DNA of 64,000 nucleotides from Candidatus [Bacteroides] periocalifornicus (GTDB lineage Bacteria > Bacteroidota > Bacteroidia > Bacteroidales > CAJPTX01). Location: NCBI GenBank assembly GCA_001421095.1, contig LIIK01000008.1, forward strand, positions 11,157 to 75,156. Reading direction: 5' to 3'. How positions within the stretch are numbered: the stretch's first letter is position 1; each line of letters begins with the position of its first letter. The notes under the pieces are model-generated. The model was given only the letters and a program-made list of their open reading frames with translations, ran no database searches and was not told the origin of the DNA. The position numbers and the translations under genes were made by a program. Positions 54,502 through 63,942 of this stretch are shown here, piece by piece.

Positions 54502-55854
54502 CTAGGCCAGCCCGTAGATGAAGATGGCGATGATGGCTATAGGGGCTATGAAGCGCACGAGGAAGGTGTAGGTCTTCAGCATCCCTATGCTCCAGTGCTG
54601 CCGCCCCTCGCTGGTGAGCTCGGCCTCCACCAGCTTGCGCTGCATGAACCAGCCCACGAAGATAGAGACCAGCAGCCCGCCGAGCGGGAGCATGATCTTC
54701 GCGGTGAGGAAGTCGAGCCGGTCGAAGAAGTTCATGGAGTAGGAGCAGAACACGCCGAGGATGATGACCCCAGCCGTAACGATGATAGTACCCACCGAGC
54801 GGCTGAGTTTGAACCGCTCGTGCACAAACACCACGCAGGTCTCGGTGAGCGAGATGGTGGAGGTGATGGCGGCAATCATGATGAGGAAGAAGAAGATGGA
54901 CGACCATAGGCTCGAGAGCGGCAGGCTCTTGAACAGGCCCGGCACGGTGATGAAGAGCAGCCCGGGGCCTCCCTTCACCAGCTCCTGGGTTACAGCAGCT
55001 TTATCTGGCGCGAGCGCAAAGGCCGCAGGGAATATCACCAGGCCGGCGAGGATGGCCACCAGCGTATCGAGTAGGGAGACCTGGGCGGCGGTTTTGAACA
55101 GGTGCGCATCCTGCTTGAAGTAGGAGCCGTAGGTAATCATGATCCCCATGCCCAGCGAGAGCGAGAAGAATGACTGCCCTAAGGCCGAGAGGAATGTGGA
55201 GCCATTGAGCTTGCTGAAATCGGGGTGGAAGAGGAATGAGAGCCCCTCGCCAGCCCCCTCTAGCGTTATGGAGCGTATGGCCAAGACGATGAGCAGGAGG
55301 AAGAGCACGGGCATGAGTAGCTTGGCCGATTTCTCAATGCCCTTCTTAACGCCAGAATTGACAAACACTCCCGTGAGTATGGCAAAGGTGGCCATTAGCG
55401 CCACCTGTATTGGGAATCTTGCGGCCAGGTTGCTGAAGTCGCCTGCGTAGTCTGTCACGCTGGCCAGCTGCCCAGAGACCGATTGGATGAAGTACCAGAG
55501 CGTCCAACCGCACACCACCTGGTAGAAACCCAGAATGAGGAAGGCGGTGAGTATGCCGAGCCGGCCTACCCATTTCCATTGCGTACCCGGGGCCAGTACT
55601 CTGAACGACATCGAGGCGTTAGCCTTCCCAGCGCGCCCCACCACGAACTCGGCCATCATCATCGGGATGCCGATAAGGAGGATGCAGACCAGGTAGACCA
55701 GGATGAAAACCGCCCCGCCACCGTCTGCCGTGGAGCTGGGGAAACGCCAGATATTACCAAGACCAACTGCCGATCCGGCGGCCGCGGCCACCATCCCGAG
55801 CTTTGAGCCGAATGAGACTCGGTTGAGGGAGTGCTGATGCTTTACATGTTCCAT
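54502..55854 (-). CDS. Sodium-dependent transporter of the NSS (SNF) family
   Basis: This 450-residue inner-membrane symporter of the neurotransmitter:sodium symporter family, to which LeuT and MhsT belong, has about eleven hydrophobic segments. The N-terminal block FGSKLGMVAAAAGSAVGLGNIWRFPSSTADGGGAVF holds the unwound helix 1 and sodium site 1 residues and is the family hallmark. Helix 6-8 motifs FFSLSLGMGIMITYGSY and IFFFLIMIAAITSTISLTE are also present. It likely takes up amino acids with sodium; the specific one is unknown. It is a single gene on the minus strand with its own terminator, and its N-terminal region faces the 55855-56402 interval. Confidence 0.93.
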   Translation of the reverse strand: MEHVKHQHSLNRVSFGSKLGMVAAAAGSAVGLGNIWRFPSSTADGGGAVFILVYLVCILLIGIPMMMAEFVVGRAGKANASMSFRVLAPGTQWKWVGRLGILTAFLILGFYQVVCGWTLWYFIQSVSGQLASVTDYAGDFSNLAARFPIQVALMATFAILTGVFVNSGVKKGIEKSAKLLMPVLFLLLIVLAIRSITLEGAGEGLSFLFHPDFSKLNGSTFLSALGQSFFSLSLGMGIMITYGSYFKQDAHLFKTAAQVSLLDTLVAILAGLVIFPAAFALAPDKAAVTQELVKGGPGLLFITVPGLFKSLPLSSLWSSIFFFLIMIAAITSTISLTETCVVFVHERFKLSRSVGTIIVTAGVIILGVFCSYSMNFFDRLDFLTAKIMLPLGGLLVSIFVGWFMQRKLVEAELTSEGRQHWSIGMLKTYTFLVRFIAPIAIIAIFIYGLA

Positions 55855-55967
55855 ATTGGGCGTGGTATTAGGGAAACTGTGAATAACTGGAATCGGAAAT
55901 TTCTATCGAGACCCGCTAGCGAATTTCGGGAAAATTGGCGAGACAGCCAAATTTCAGTCCGATTTTT

Positions 55968-55975
55968 TACCTTTG
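55968..55975 (+). promoter_or_regulatory. Orphan -7 box TACCTTTG pointing away from the symporter gene
   Basis: This is an exact match on the plus strand, but the next plus-strand gene starts more than 400 bp later. A second near match (TACCTTGC) lies at 56093. The interval 55855-56402 shows no gene; an unannotated small RNA or a long leader is possible. Confidence 0.45.
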
Positions 55976-56402
55976 CGCGGGTTTTCGGCAACCCTCCGCT
56001 AGGGGGTGATAGATAGCGGGCAAAGCGGCGTTTGGCGTTGTGGTAGAGTTTTTTCGGCCCGGGCGCAAGATTTATTATTTGGAAATAAGTTGCTACCTTG
56101 CGCGGGCTAATTTATAATGGTTTTTACCAGATAGAGAGACCTGTAGGAACGGAAAGTCTGTCATTATATTGATAATCATTGTAATACCATCAATACAATC
56201 GGTGGAATAGGGGCTGGTGGAATGGAGGGAAAGGGCTGTAAAAGAGCAGGGAATGCAATCTGAGGCTGTTGGAAAATCCTACAATTGTACGCGTGCTGCA
56301 GCTCGGGAATTTTCATTTGTCTTTAATTGGTTTCAGATTAAGAGAGGACGTAACGGTGCGGTGTGCTGCGTTGTTTAAGCAGGTTTTGCAGGATTCAATC
56401 TA

Positions 56403-56816
56403 ATGGGGGATGCGATGGAAGTACCGAATCGTTGGCCATTCGGGCTCTGCGTACTGGCGGTGGTGTGCTGCACGTTTGGGAGCATGGTTGGCTGCAAGGA
56501 TCGCGGCGATATGGAAGGCTCGTTCAATATTCGCCGCCCTTGGGTGGTGCATGATGTGAGCCTGCGGGGCGTGGTAGATCCCCTCTCCAGCAGGCTTGGG
56601 TGGGTGTATGATTTCACCGGTGGGCAGCGGTGCCAGCTCTTCGCTCCAGACGGGCATCCCGTGGAGGCGCTACCCTACAGCTTCAGTGCCGATTCGCTGG
56701 TTTTAAGAATAGGCGGCGTAAGGTACACGGTCTACACGGCCTGGGGGAACGAACTCGTATTCGGGCGGATAGAGGGCGATGTGGATCAGGGCACTTACCA
56801 CTGCGTGCCGAAGTAG
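56403..56816 (+). CDS. Small lipoprotein of unknown function
   Basis: This is a protein of 133-137 residues with a lipoprotein signal peptide (WPFGLCVLAVVCCTFGSMVGC). The mature part is about 105 residues and beta-rich, with WVYDFTGGQRCQLFAPDGHPVEALPYSF and YTVYTAWGNELVFGRI. It resembles small lipocalin-like or META-like envelope lipoproteins, but I cannot name the family. The start may be ATG 56403 or 56415; both keep the signal peptide. It is probably anchored in the outer membrane. Confidence 0.7.
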   Translation: MGDAMEVPNRWPFGLCVLAVVCCTFGSMVGCKDRGDMEGSFNIRRPWVVHDVSLRGVVDPLSSRLGWVYDFTGGQRCQLFAPDGHPVEALPYSFSADSLVLRIGGVRYTVYTAWGNELVFGRIEGDVDQGTYHCVPK

Positions 56817-56981
56817 CGGGCTTTTACGCTTTGCCAGGAGGCATATTTTGCGGTTGCGGAAATATCTCTATTTGCAGCGTGGAAATGCAGCTAGAGGTGA
56901 ATAGTCAGAATGGTCTCGGAGCGACGATGGAGAGCCTAACCGTAGGGCAGGCTGTGGCGTGCCTATTCGGTATGGATTCGA

Positions 56982-56991
56982 GGGGGGGGGG
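56982..56991. repeat. Run of ten G
   Basis: A homopolymer of ten G lies between the lipoprotein gene and the SusC relic, about 255 bp before the latter's start. Long G runs are prone to slippage. The remainder of 56817-57245 has only the terminator at 57067 and a worn palindrome near 57166. Confidence 0.6.
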
Positions 56992-57066
56992 CGCGAGACG
57001 CGGTTTGCGCGCGTAGCATAGCTCTTTTTCGGCAGGTTACAAAATACCGTATTGCTTTTTCTTTTT

Positions 57067-57109
57067 GGGCATCGGTCTACCCGATTGGGTGGGTCGATGC
57101 CCCTTTTTT
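57067..57109 (+). terminator. Rho-independent terminator upstream of the SusC relic
   Basis: GGGCATCG pairs with CGATGCCC, with further pairing inside (CTACCC/GGGTGG), followed by six T. It probably ends the lipoprotein transcript. Confidence 0.75.
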
Positions 57110-57245
57110 GCATTTGAAGAGCGCTGAATAGGACACGATTTTTGATTTGGCAGGGCTTGGTAGCGGCGTGGCATGCTGCGTTGCGATTTTGGGCTTTGGC
57201 AGCCTTCCCATTCGCGGGGAGATTTAACATTGAATCGAATTTTGA

Positions 57246-59598
57246 ATGAAGCATAGTTTACATCACTCTACAGCCTTTCTCCTATCCGCAAGGCTCTTAT
57301 CGATTTTCATAGCGTTCACCCTCTCTCTCCACCCCGTGGGCACATCCCATGCCCAGGTGCGAACGGTAACGGGGAGGGTGGTAGATGCAGAGAGTGGCCA
57401 AGGATTGCCGCAGCTCTCGGTGAAGGTAAAGGGGCAGAATAGGGGCACCATTACCGATCTGGAGGGGCATTACAGCCTGGAGGTCTCGGGGCCAGAGGTG
57501 GTGCTTGAGTTCATCTATGTGGGCATGGCTACGCAGGAGGAGGTGGTGGGTGAGCGAACGGTGATCGATGTGGCAATGAAGCCTGCGCTTGAGGATATCG
57601 ATCAGGTGGTAGTGGTGGGCTATGGATCGGGGAAAAAGATAGCCTCTACGGTAGGGCGCGTGAGCAGCGTGGGGGCGCAGAAGCTGGAGGCCAAGCCCGT
57701 GGCCAATGCCATGGAAGCGCTCGCGGGGCAGGTGCCGGGTCTCTCGGTGCTTACCAGTAGCGGTGAACCCTCGTCGGGCGCTGTAATCCAGCTGCATGGG
57801 AGTGGATCGCTCGGGGCTGTTTCTGAGCCGCTCTACGTACTCGACGGTCTACCTGTGGCAGCCAGCACAATACTGGCGATGAATCCTGATGATTTTGCGC
57901 GGGTAGATGTGCTTTCAGATGCCTCGGCCACATCTATTTACGGTTCTCGTGCGGCTAACGGGGTAATCTACATCACCACCAAGCGCGGGCAGCTGGAAAC
58001 CAAGGGTTCTGTGCAGGCTCGCTACACCTTTGGGCTTTCGAATCTGGCCAATACTCGCTACTTTGAGCAGATTCAGAATACCCGTGTGGTGTTTGATATG
58101 TTTGAGTACCTCGGAACGCATACGCCAGCGCAGGTGGCCGATTTGCGGGCACGGTATGGTGATAGGACTTTTCGGTGGTTAAGTACTACTATCGCCAGAA
58201 TGCGCCTACGCACTCGGCCAACGTGCAGTTCACCGGGGGTGGGGGGGCGCACGAGCTACTTCGTCTCGGGGGGCTATTTCTGGCAGCAGGGGCTGCGTCC
58301 CCTCTCCAGCTATACGCGCTACAGCCTGCGGGCGAATCTCAGCAGCAAGGTGCTTAACTGGCTGCAGCTGGGGCTCAACTGCGGGTTGAGCTACGATGTA
58401 TTGCGCCGTAATACCGATAGCAAGGTCCACAAGCAGGGGGGCTTGGTGATGGGCAACCCCTCATGGCTTACGCCCTACGATGCCAACGGGAAGGAGTATG
58501 ATGGAGAGATACCCGGCACAGGGCTCATTAGCCTCAGGCACCGAGAGGCGAATGTGAAGGATGCCAGCCGCCGTACTAGCATCACCACGCTTGGCTACCT
58601 GCAATTTACGCCCATTGAGGGGCTAATACTCAGAACCCAGGGTGGGGTAGAGGGCTACTACACGCTCCACCCGGTACGCTACCTGCCGAGCTACGTGGAG
58701 AATTTAAAGAATGGAACTGCTAGGGAGAGCCTGGCTGCTGGCGCGAGCATTGTGCTGACCAATACGCTGGAGTACTCCCTCACTTTGGCTGAGGATCACC
58801 ATTTTACCCCATTGCTGGGGCAGGAGTATGTGTATGATTTCAGCACGGGCTTTGATGCTGCCACCATAGGATTCACTGATAGCAGGCTCATGAAGCTTGA
58901 GCAGGGAAGGGCAGACATGCGCTCGATAAGCTCTAGTAAGGGCGAGCATTACTACAATTCGCTCTTCGGTCGGCTGGAGTACGCGTATAGCAACCGTTAC
59001 TTTGCCGATGTGAGCTTGCGGATGGATGAATCATCTAAGTTCGGGCCTAGGAATCGACGGGCGTTGTTCTGGAGCGCCGGGGCTATGTGGCGAGCGAAGG
59101 AGGAGGCTTGGTTGCGCAGCGTGGCGTGGTTCGACGAGCTGACGCTAAAGGCCAGTGTGGGAACGAGCGGAAACTCGGCCATAGGGGAGTATGCTTGGCA
59201 GGGGGTGGTGGAGGGTAGCGATACCTACAAGGGGGGGGGCTGGCTATGGGGTGGCGAACCCTGGCAATAGCCACCTCACGTGGGAGCGGCAGCTGAATGC
59301 GTCTGCAGGGCTCGCCGTTGGGGTTTTCGGGCGGGTGAAGGCTGAGGTGGGCTTTTACCATAGGCGCACCAGCAGCATGCTCCTGAATGTACCGCAACCC
59401 TACTCTAGCGGTTTTGATTCGCAGCTCAAGAACATCGGGGTGCTTACCAATACGGGGATCGACCTGCGGCTCGATGTGGCGGTATGGAAGGGTGGGAAGG
59501 GCAACCATATAACCCCCTACCTGGTCTTCAACTACAATCGTCAGCGGGTGGTGGAGCTTTTCAATGGGTTGAAGTATTGGATAAAACCTGTTTACAAC
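57246..59598 (+). pseudogene. SusC/RagA-type TonB-linked receptor gene, frameshifted and 3'-truncated
   Basis: The N-terminus has a signal peptide and the hallmark CarboxypepD-like domain (VTGRVVDAESGQGLPQLSVKVKG...). The SusC plug follows, with VVVVGYGSGKKIASTVGRVSSV and YVLDGLPVAASTILAMNPDDFARVDVLSDASATSIYGSRAANGVIYITTKRG. Frame is lost near 58172 and regained at a G run (58240-58246), so about 70 bp read out of frame (expected KYYYRQNAPTHSANVQFTGGG). It is lost again at a run of nine G (59231-59239). The receptor stops about 2350 bp in (NGLKYWI), where sequence switches to SusD; the last third of the barrel is missing. Intact members import glycans or peptides through the outer membrane. 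Confidence 0.85.
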
Positions 59599-60312
59599 GC
59601 TGCAGGATATACAGGCCGATATGCTCAATGCCAGCAAGCGCTATGGGAATAGGGGTGGCGATGCCTACAGCTGGGCGATGACCTCAGGAGATAACACCCT
59701 AGCGAGTATCTGGGCAGGCTACTACCGCGATCTGGCGAATCTGAACCTTTTCCTAGAGCGGATAGAAGAATTTACGCCCCCAGCCACCCGTGCGAGCTTT
59801 GCCGATACCGTGGCGGTGGTGAAGGGGCATGCCCATTTCTTGAGGGCCTACTGCTACTGGGAGCTAGCGTTGCGCTGGAGTAGGCTCTATAATCCTGATA
59901 TGCCCTGCGTGCCGCTCTACACCCGGTTTGATCCGCAGGCTAAGCAGCCTCGGGCTACGCAGGGCGAGGTGTTCAGTTTTATCATCCAGGAGCTTAGCTT
60001 GGCCGAGCGCATGCTCGCAGGTGTGCCGTCGCGCCCAAGTAGCGATGCCATAACGCCCGATGCTGTAGCAGCATTAAAGGCTAGGGTCTTGCTGGAGATG
60101 GGGCGTCACCAAGAGGCTTACGATGCCGCAAAGGGTTTGATTGGTAATGCGGCCTACCATCTGCTCAGCGATGCCAACAGCCTACGGGCCATGTGGCATG
60201 AGGATCGAGAGAGCCCTGAGGTACTCATGATGCCTTGGGCCAAGCTGCCCGACGAGCCAGGGTGCGTAATCGATATCTATATCGGCTATGTGGATAAGGG
60301 CGCTGGCTACTA
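59599..60312 (+). pseudogene. Internal fragment of a SusD-family lipoprotein gene
   Basis: About 238 codons match the SusD/RagB family: ADMLNASKRYGNRGGDAYSW, NLNLFLERIEEF, the conserved VKGHAHFLRAYCYWELALRWSRLYN and ATQGEVFSFIIQELSLAERML. Both the N-terminal lipobox and the C-terminal third are missing. It is fused at its 5' side to the SusC relic by a deletion, and ends with an in-frame TAA at 60310. SusD proteins sit on SusC and bind substrate at the cell surface. Confidence 0.8.
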
Positions 60313-61171
60313 ATTAGAACTACCCCTAGAGAACTACTTCGTAGAGGCTACGCTCCCGGGCTACCAACCCTCGGTGGTGCGTGTGGCAGTGAGCGGAACG
60401 GCCCAGTCAATCCAGATACCCATGCAGCGTCCTACCTACCCAGTGGCGCTTAGGGTTATAACGCAAGACGGCGCTTCTGTGTAGGGGGCTCTGCTGCGGC
60501 TCAATGCCCAGGAGTACACCACCTCGGCCAACGGGAGGGTTAATCTTAACCTGCCAAGCGGGCTATACCCGTGCACCGTGATAGTGGAGGGCGAAGAGCT
60601 GGTAACCCAACAGCTTGTAGTGGCCAGCGAACCGCTAGAAACTATTATCATCATAGGTGATTTCGTACCCGTAAGCATATCAACACGCAGCCAGGGTAGC
60701 CTAGAGGTGCGTACCGCGGCTAGGGTGCTTGCCAATGGGGATACAGCTCCGCAAGGAGTTACGCTAACGGTGCAGGCTAAACCGCAGGCTGGCTATGGGC
60801 TAGCAACCCTCTCGGTGAATGGGGAGGACGTAACCAAGCGTGCAGCGGGTGGGGTGTATACCTTCAAGCTGCGGGGAAGCGCGGCTATTGTGGCAAGCTT
60901 TAAGCAGAGTGCTACCCCCATTGCCGAGCTGCTTGGCGAGGTGTTGGTGCGTCCGAACCCATTCACAGATCGGCTAGTGCTGGAGGGGCTTGGCCATGCC
61001 GAACGCCTTACACTTCTCAATGCCCTAGGGCAGCCTGTGTACCGTAAGCAGCTCACTGGTGAAGAGAACCTTGAGCTAAACTTGGCCCATTTACCCGCAG
61101 GTACCTACTGGCTTCGGGTAGAGGGGGCTGGCAAGGGGAGAACGTTAAAGTGGTGAAGCTCTAAACCTTCC
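60313..61171 (+). pseudogene. 3' part of a T9SS-secreted protein gene
   Basis: The frame continues from the SusD fragment through a TAA. It encodes beta-domains (ENYFVEATLPGYQPSVVRV; ALLRLNAQEYTTSANGRVNLNLPSG), a divergent InlB-like domain (SRSQGSLEV...VTLTVQAKPQAGYGL), and a type A T9SS tail (RPNPFTDRLVLEGLGHAE...). A TAG interrupts at 60482, and a one-base indel near 61135 breaks the expected ending KVVKL. The 5' end of this gene is absent. It was probably a surface protein or protease. Confidence 0.7.
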
Positions 61172-61315
61172 CGTGTAGCAAGCAGGGGAGGGGATTTCAG
61201 GAGGAGACGCTAGTCACCTCGTGATTTCCCCTCCCTTTTTTACCATTCCATGGGTGCTGATAGGGGGCGCGCAATGTGGAGCTGCATGCAATTATACGAT
61301 TTTGATCCCGTGCGA

Positions 61316-61600
61316 GTTAGTAGCGACGTGGCGTGCCGCGTCGCGAGCCTACCATCCCCGCGTTGTGAATCTACCATCCCCGCGTCGCGAGTCTACCATC
61401 TGTGTGTTGCGCTCTCCTCTCCCTTGCATTGCGAATCCTCACTCCCCGCGTTGCTGTTCCTCCTTCCTTGCATTGCGAATCACCACGCCCCCGTTGCAGT
61501 TTCCTTTCCCTTGCATTATGATCCCCCCTACGTTGTAATTCAGCTACCTACATCGCTTTGCCCTGCTGCATTGCGGTAAAGCATGCCGAGACAACTAGAG
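61316..61600. repeat. Longest degenerate palindrome-derived array
   Basis: TAGTAGCGACGTGGCGTGCC starts about a dozen units of about 22 bp such as CCGCGTTGTGAATCTACCAT, CCGCGTCGCGAGTCTACCAT, TTGCATTGCGAATCCTCAC and TTGCATTGCGAATCACCAC. Similarity to the starting unit fades downstream. It lies between the wrecked SusC/D region and the second BspA-like gene. Confidence 0.65.
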
Positions 61601-61648
61601 AAAATGGGATTCCACGGTTTTAGCATTGTCAAATAAACCAATACAGTC

Positions 61649-63778
61649 ATGCGTAAACATTTCCAAATCATTCTGTTGCTGGCGGCATTCATTGCGCTGC
61701 CTATTGCCCTCTGGGCGCAGTCTCCACAGCCTTTTGGGGCTGATGGTACAGGCTTTATCACGCTTTGGGATACCAACAACGCCTCATCACTCATAGAGGT
61801 AGATGGAGATCCCCAGCTGGTAGATGACCACAGTATTCACCTCCCTTTCATTGGGAGCGGGTTGCGTATATGGTACAGAGCCGCAGAGGCGAGTAGCTGG
61901 GTTGAGGTGCCTGGTGGCCTGCACACCGTAGCTAGGGGAAGCGCCATCCGTATCGATTTCACCGAGCCGGGTAAGTATTTCGTGTGTGTAGACACGGTGG
62001 GGCTACGGGGATTTTGCATGGGCACGGTCGATAGCGAAGGGCATCACATCTACGGTGAGGCCTCTCGGGTTACCCGTGTGGTATCGTGGGGCGGAGGGCA
62101 GTGGGCTATGGATGGCCTGCGGGCTGCCTTCTTCGGCTGCTCTGCGCTTCGGCTGCTACCCCTCAAGGATGATCCTGATTTCCCAGCTTCTAACCCCAAT
62201 CCTAAAGGCCTTAGGGGGGTATTGGCCAGTATGTTTGAGAACTGTTTTCAGCTGGCATCGGGCGCTGATGCTGCCTCCAGCTGGACTCTCAAGGGCTGGG
62301 ACGTTGCCCAGGTTACCGATACGCACTCCATGTTCAGCAACTGCCGTAAGTTTACTGACGACCTTTCAGATTGGGATGTTGGGCAGGTTACCGATGCCTC
62401 ATCTATGTTCAAGGCCTGCAAGGATTTTAAGAGTGATCTTTCTGGCTGGAACGTGGCAAATGTTACCCGGGCCGATTTCATGTTTACGAGCTGTACAGCC
62501 TTCAATGCAGACCTCTCCCGTTGGCAGGTGGGGAGGGTTACCAGCATGGAGGCGATGTTCTCCAACTGCAGCCAGTTCAATAGCGACCTTCAGGACTGGA
62601 ATGTGGGCAATGTTACTTGCATGCACCAGATGTTCAGCGGTTGTACAGCCTTCAATGCTGACCTGTCACGCTGGGATGTGGCGCGCGTTACAGACATGCG
62701 GGCTATGTTCAATGGGTGTACGCGCTTCAGCTCCGATCTGTCGCAGTGGAAGGTGGCCAATGTTACTAGTATGCGAGATCTCTTCGCGGGGTGCCAAGCC
62801 TTCAGCAGCGACCTCTCAGGCTGGAACGTGGCGAGAGTTACCGATATGCAGGGATTGTTCAGTGGTTGCGCCGCCTTCAAAGCCGATCTGTCTCGCTGGG
62901 ATGTGGCGCACGTTACGAATTTTGCGCAGATGTTCAAGGGTTGCCGCGCCTTCACCTCAGACCTCTCTGGCTGGAATGTGGATGCGGCGGAGCAGATGGG
63001 GGCGATGTTCCATAATTGCGAGGCATTCGACTCCGATTTCTCATCCTGGAGGCCCGTGAACCTGCTAAGGGCTAGCTCCATGTTTGATGGCAGTGGGCTT
63101 TCTGCCACCCACTGGACAGAACTGCTTACGGCATGGGCTAAATTGGTAGATGACTTCGCCCCCAATGTGCGCCTAAGCGCGAGCAGTTGCCACCACCTCT
63201 CTGTGGCTCACGGGGCTCTGGAAATCCTTAAGGGGAAGGGATGGGTAATATCCGATGCTGGTGAACTGGAGGGGGTTACGGTGACTTTTCGCGCGAATGG
63301 TGGGCTATTCGCCAATAATTCGGCAGAGAGCGTAACCCATATAGCCAAGGACAGTCAGGTTGTGATTCCCCCTGCCCCTACTCGCAGCGGGTACGCATTT
63401 CTCCACTGGAGTACCACGCAGGCCGAGGGGAGAGCCTACGACTTCAAAACGGCTGTAGATGATAACCTCATCCTCTACGCCCAGTGGAAGGCAAGCCCGG
63501 ATAACCCAAAGCCAGAGCCAGACGACCCATCTCCAGTGGGAGCTTTGGGGGAGGTGGAGGTAGCCTCCAATCCCTTTACCAGCCGGCTGCGCCTCATTCA
63601 CACCGAATCAGTGGTTGCCTGTACCGTATTCAATAGCCGAGGAGAGCGCATGGCTAGGTTGCCAGCAACCACGGGCGCAAACCTGGTATTGAATACCTCC
63701 AGTTGGCCAGCAGGGCTTTACATCATTGAGCTTAGAACCCGCGCTGGGGTGCGTGTTCTAAGGGCGGTGAAGCAGTAG
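61649..63778 (+). CDS. BspA-like (DUF285) repeat surface protein with T9SS type A tail, second copy
   Basis: This 709-residue paralogue of the protein at 28083 has a signal peptide (residues 1-24, ending LWA before QSP) and the shared N-terminal domain beginning GFITLWDT. About ten DUF285 repeats of about 24 residues follow (WNVANVT..DFMF..CTAFNADLSRW and so on, residues about 225-470). One InlB B-type repeat (VTFRANGGLF...LILYAQWK) and a type A T9SS tail (ASNPFTSRLRLIHTES to VRVLRAVKQ) end it. It is predicted to be exported by the type IX system and displayed on the surface as an adhesin. The gene appears intact, and a terminator follows 24 bp after the stop. No TAnnTTTG box was found in front. 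Confidence 0.88.
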   Translation: MRKHFQIILLLAAFIALPIALWAQSPQPFGADGTGFITLWDTNNASSLIEVDGDPQLVDDHSIHLPFIGSGLRIWYRAAEASSWVEVPGGLHTVARGSAIRIDFTEPGKYFVCVDTVGLRGFCMGTVDSEGHHIYGEASRVTRVVSWGGGQWAMDGLRAAFFGCSALRLLPLKDDPDFPASNPNPKGLRGVLASMFENCFQLASGADAASSWTLKGWDVAQVTDTHSMFSNCRKFTDDLSDWDVGQVTDASSMFKACKDFKSDLSGWNVANVTRADFMFTSCTAFNADLSRWQVGRVTSMEAMFSNCSQFNSDLQDWNVGNVTCMHQMFSGCTAFNADLSRWDVARVTDMRAMFNGCTRFSSDLSQWKVANVTSMRDLFAGCQAFSSDLSGWNVARVTDMQGLFSGCAAFKADLSRWDVAHVTNFAQMFKGCRAFTSDLSGWNVDAAEQMGAMFHNCEAFDSDFSSWRPVNLLRASSMFDGSGLSATHWTELLTAWAKLVDDFAPNVRLSASSCHHLSVAHGALEILKGKGWVISDAGELEGVTVTFRANGGLFANNSAESVTHIAKDSQVVIPPAPTRSGYAFLHWSTTQAEGRAYDFKTAVDDNLILYAQWKASPDNPKPEPDDPSPVGALGEVEVASNPFTSRLRLIHTESVVACTVFNSRGERMARLPATTGANLVLNTSSWPAGLYIIELRTRAGVRVLRAVKQ

Positions 63779-63802
63779 TAGACTACGAGTTCTCCACCCT
63801 AG

Positions 63803-63849
63803 AGCGGGGGGATCGCGCTGGCGGTTCTCCCGCTTTTTTCTTGAATGGG
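63803..63849 (+). terminator. Rho-independent terminator after the second BspA-like gene
   Basis: AGCGGG pairs with CCCGCT across a loop that itself holds a small hairpin, followed by six T. Confidence 0.75.
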
Positions 63850-63942
63850 GAAAAGGCATAGTTTTTTTGCTTCCTTTTGCGCATCGGGTTTCCCATTTTC
63901 ATGCCGATTTTCCCTCCCTGTTACCCTGCAAATAGTGTGTTT

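Noticed and set aside
61316..61600. Possible CRISPR array in the short G+C-rich tandem repeats
   Set aside because: Units are about 22 bp in all with no room for spacers, drift strongly in sequence, and no cas genes are near.
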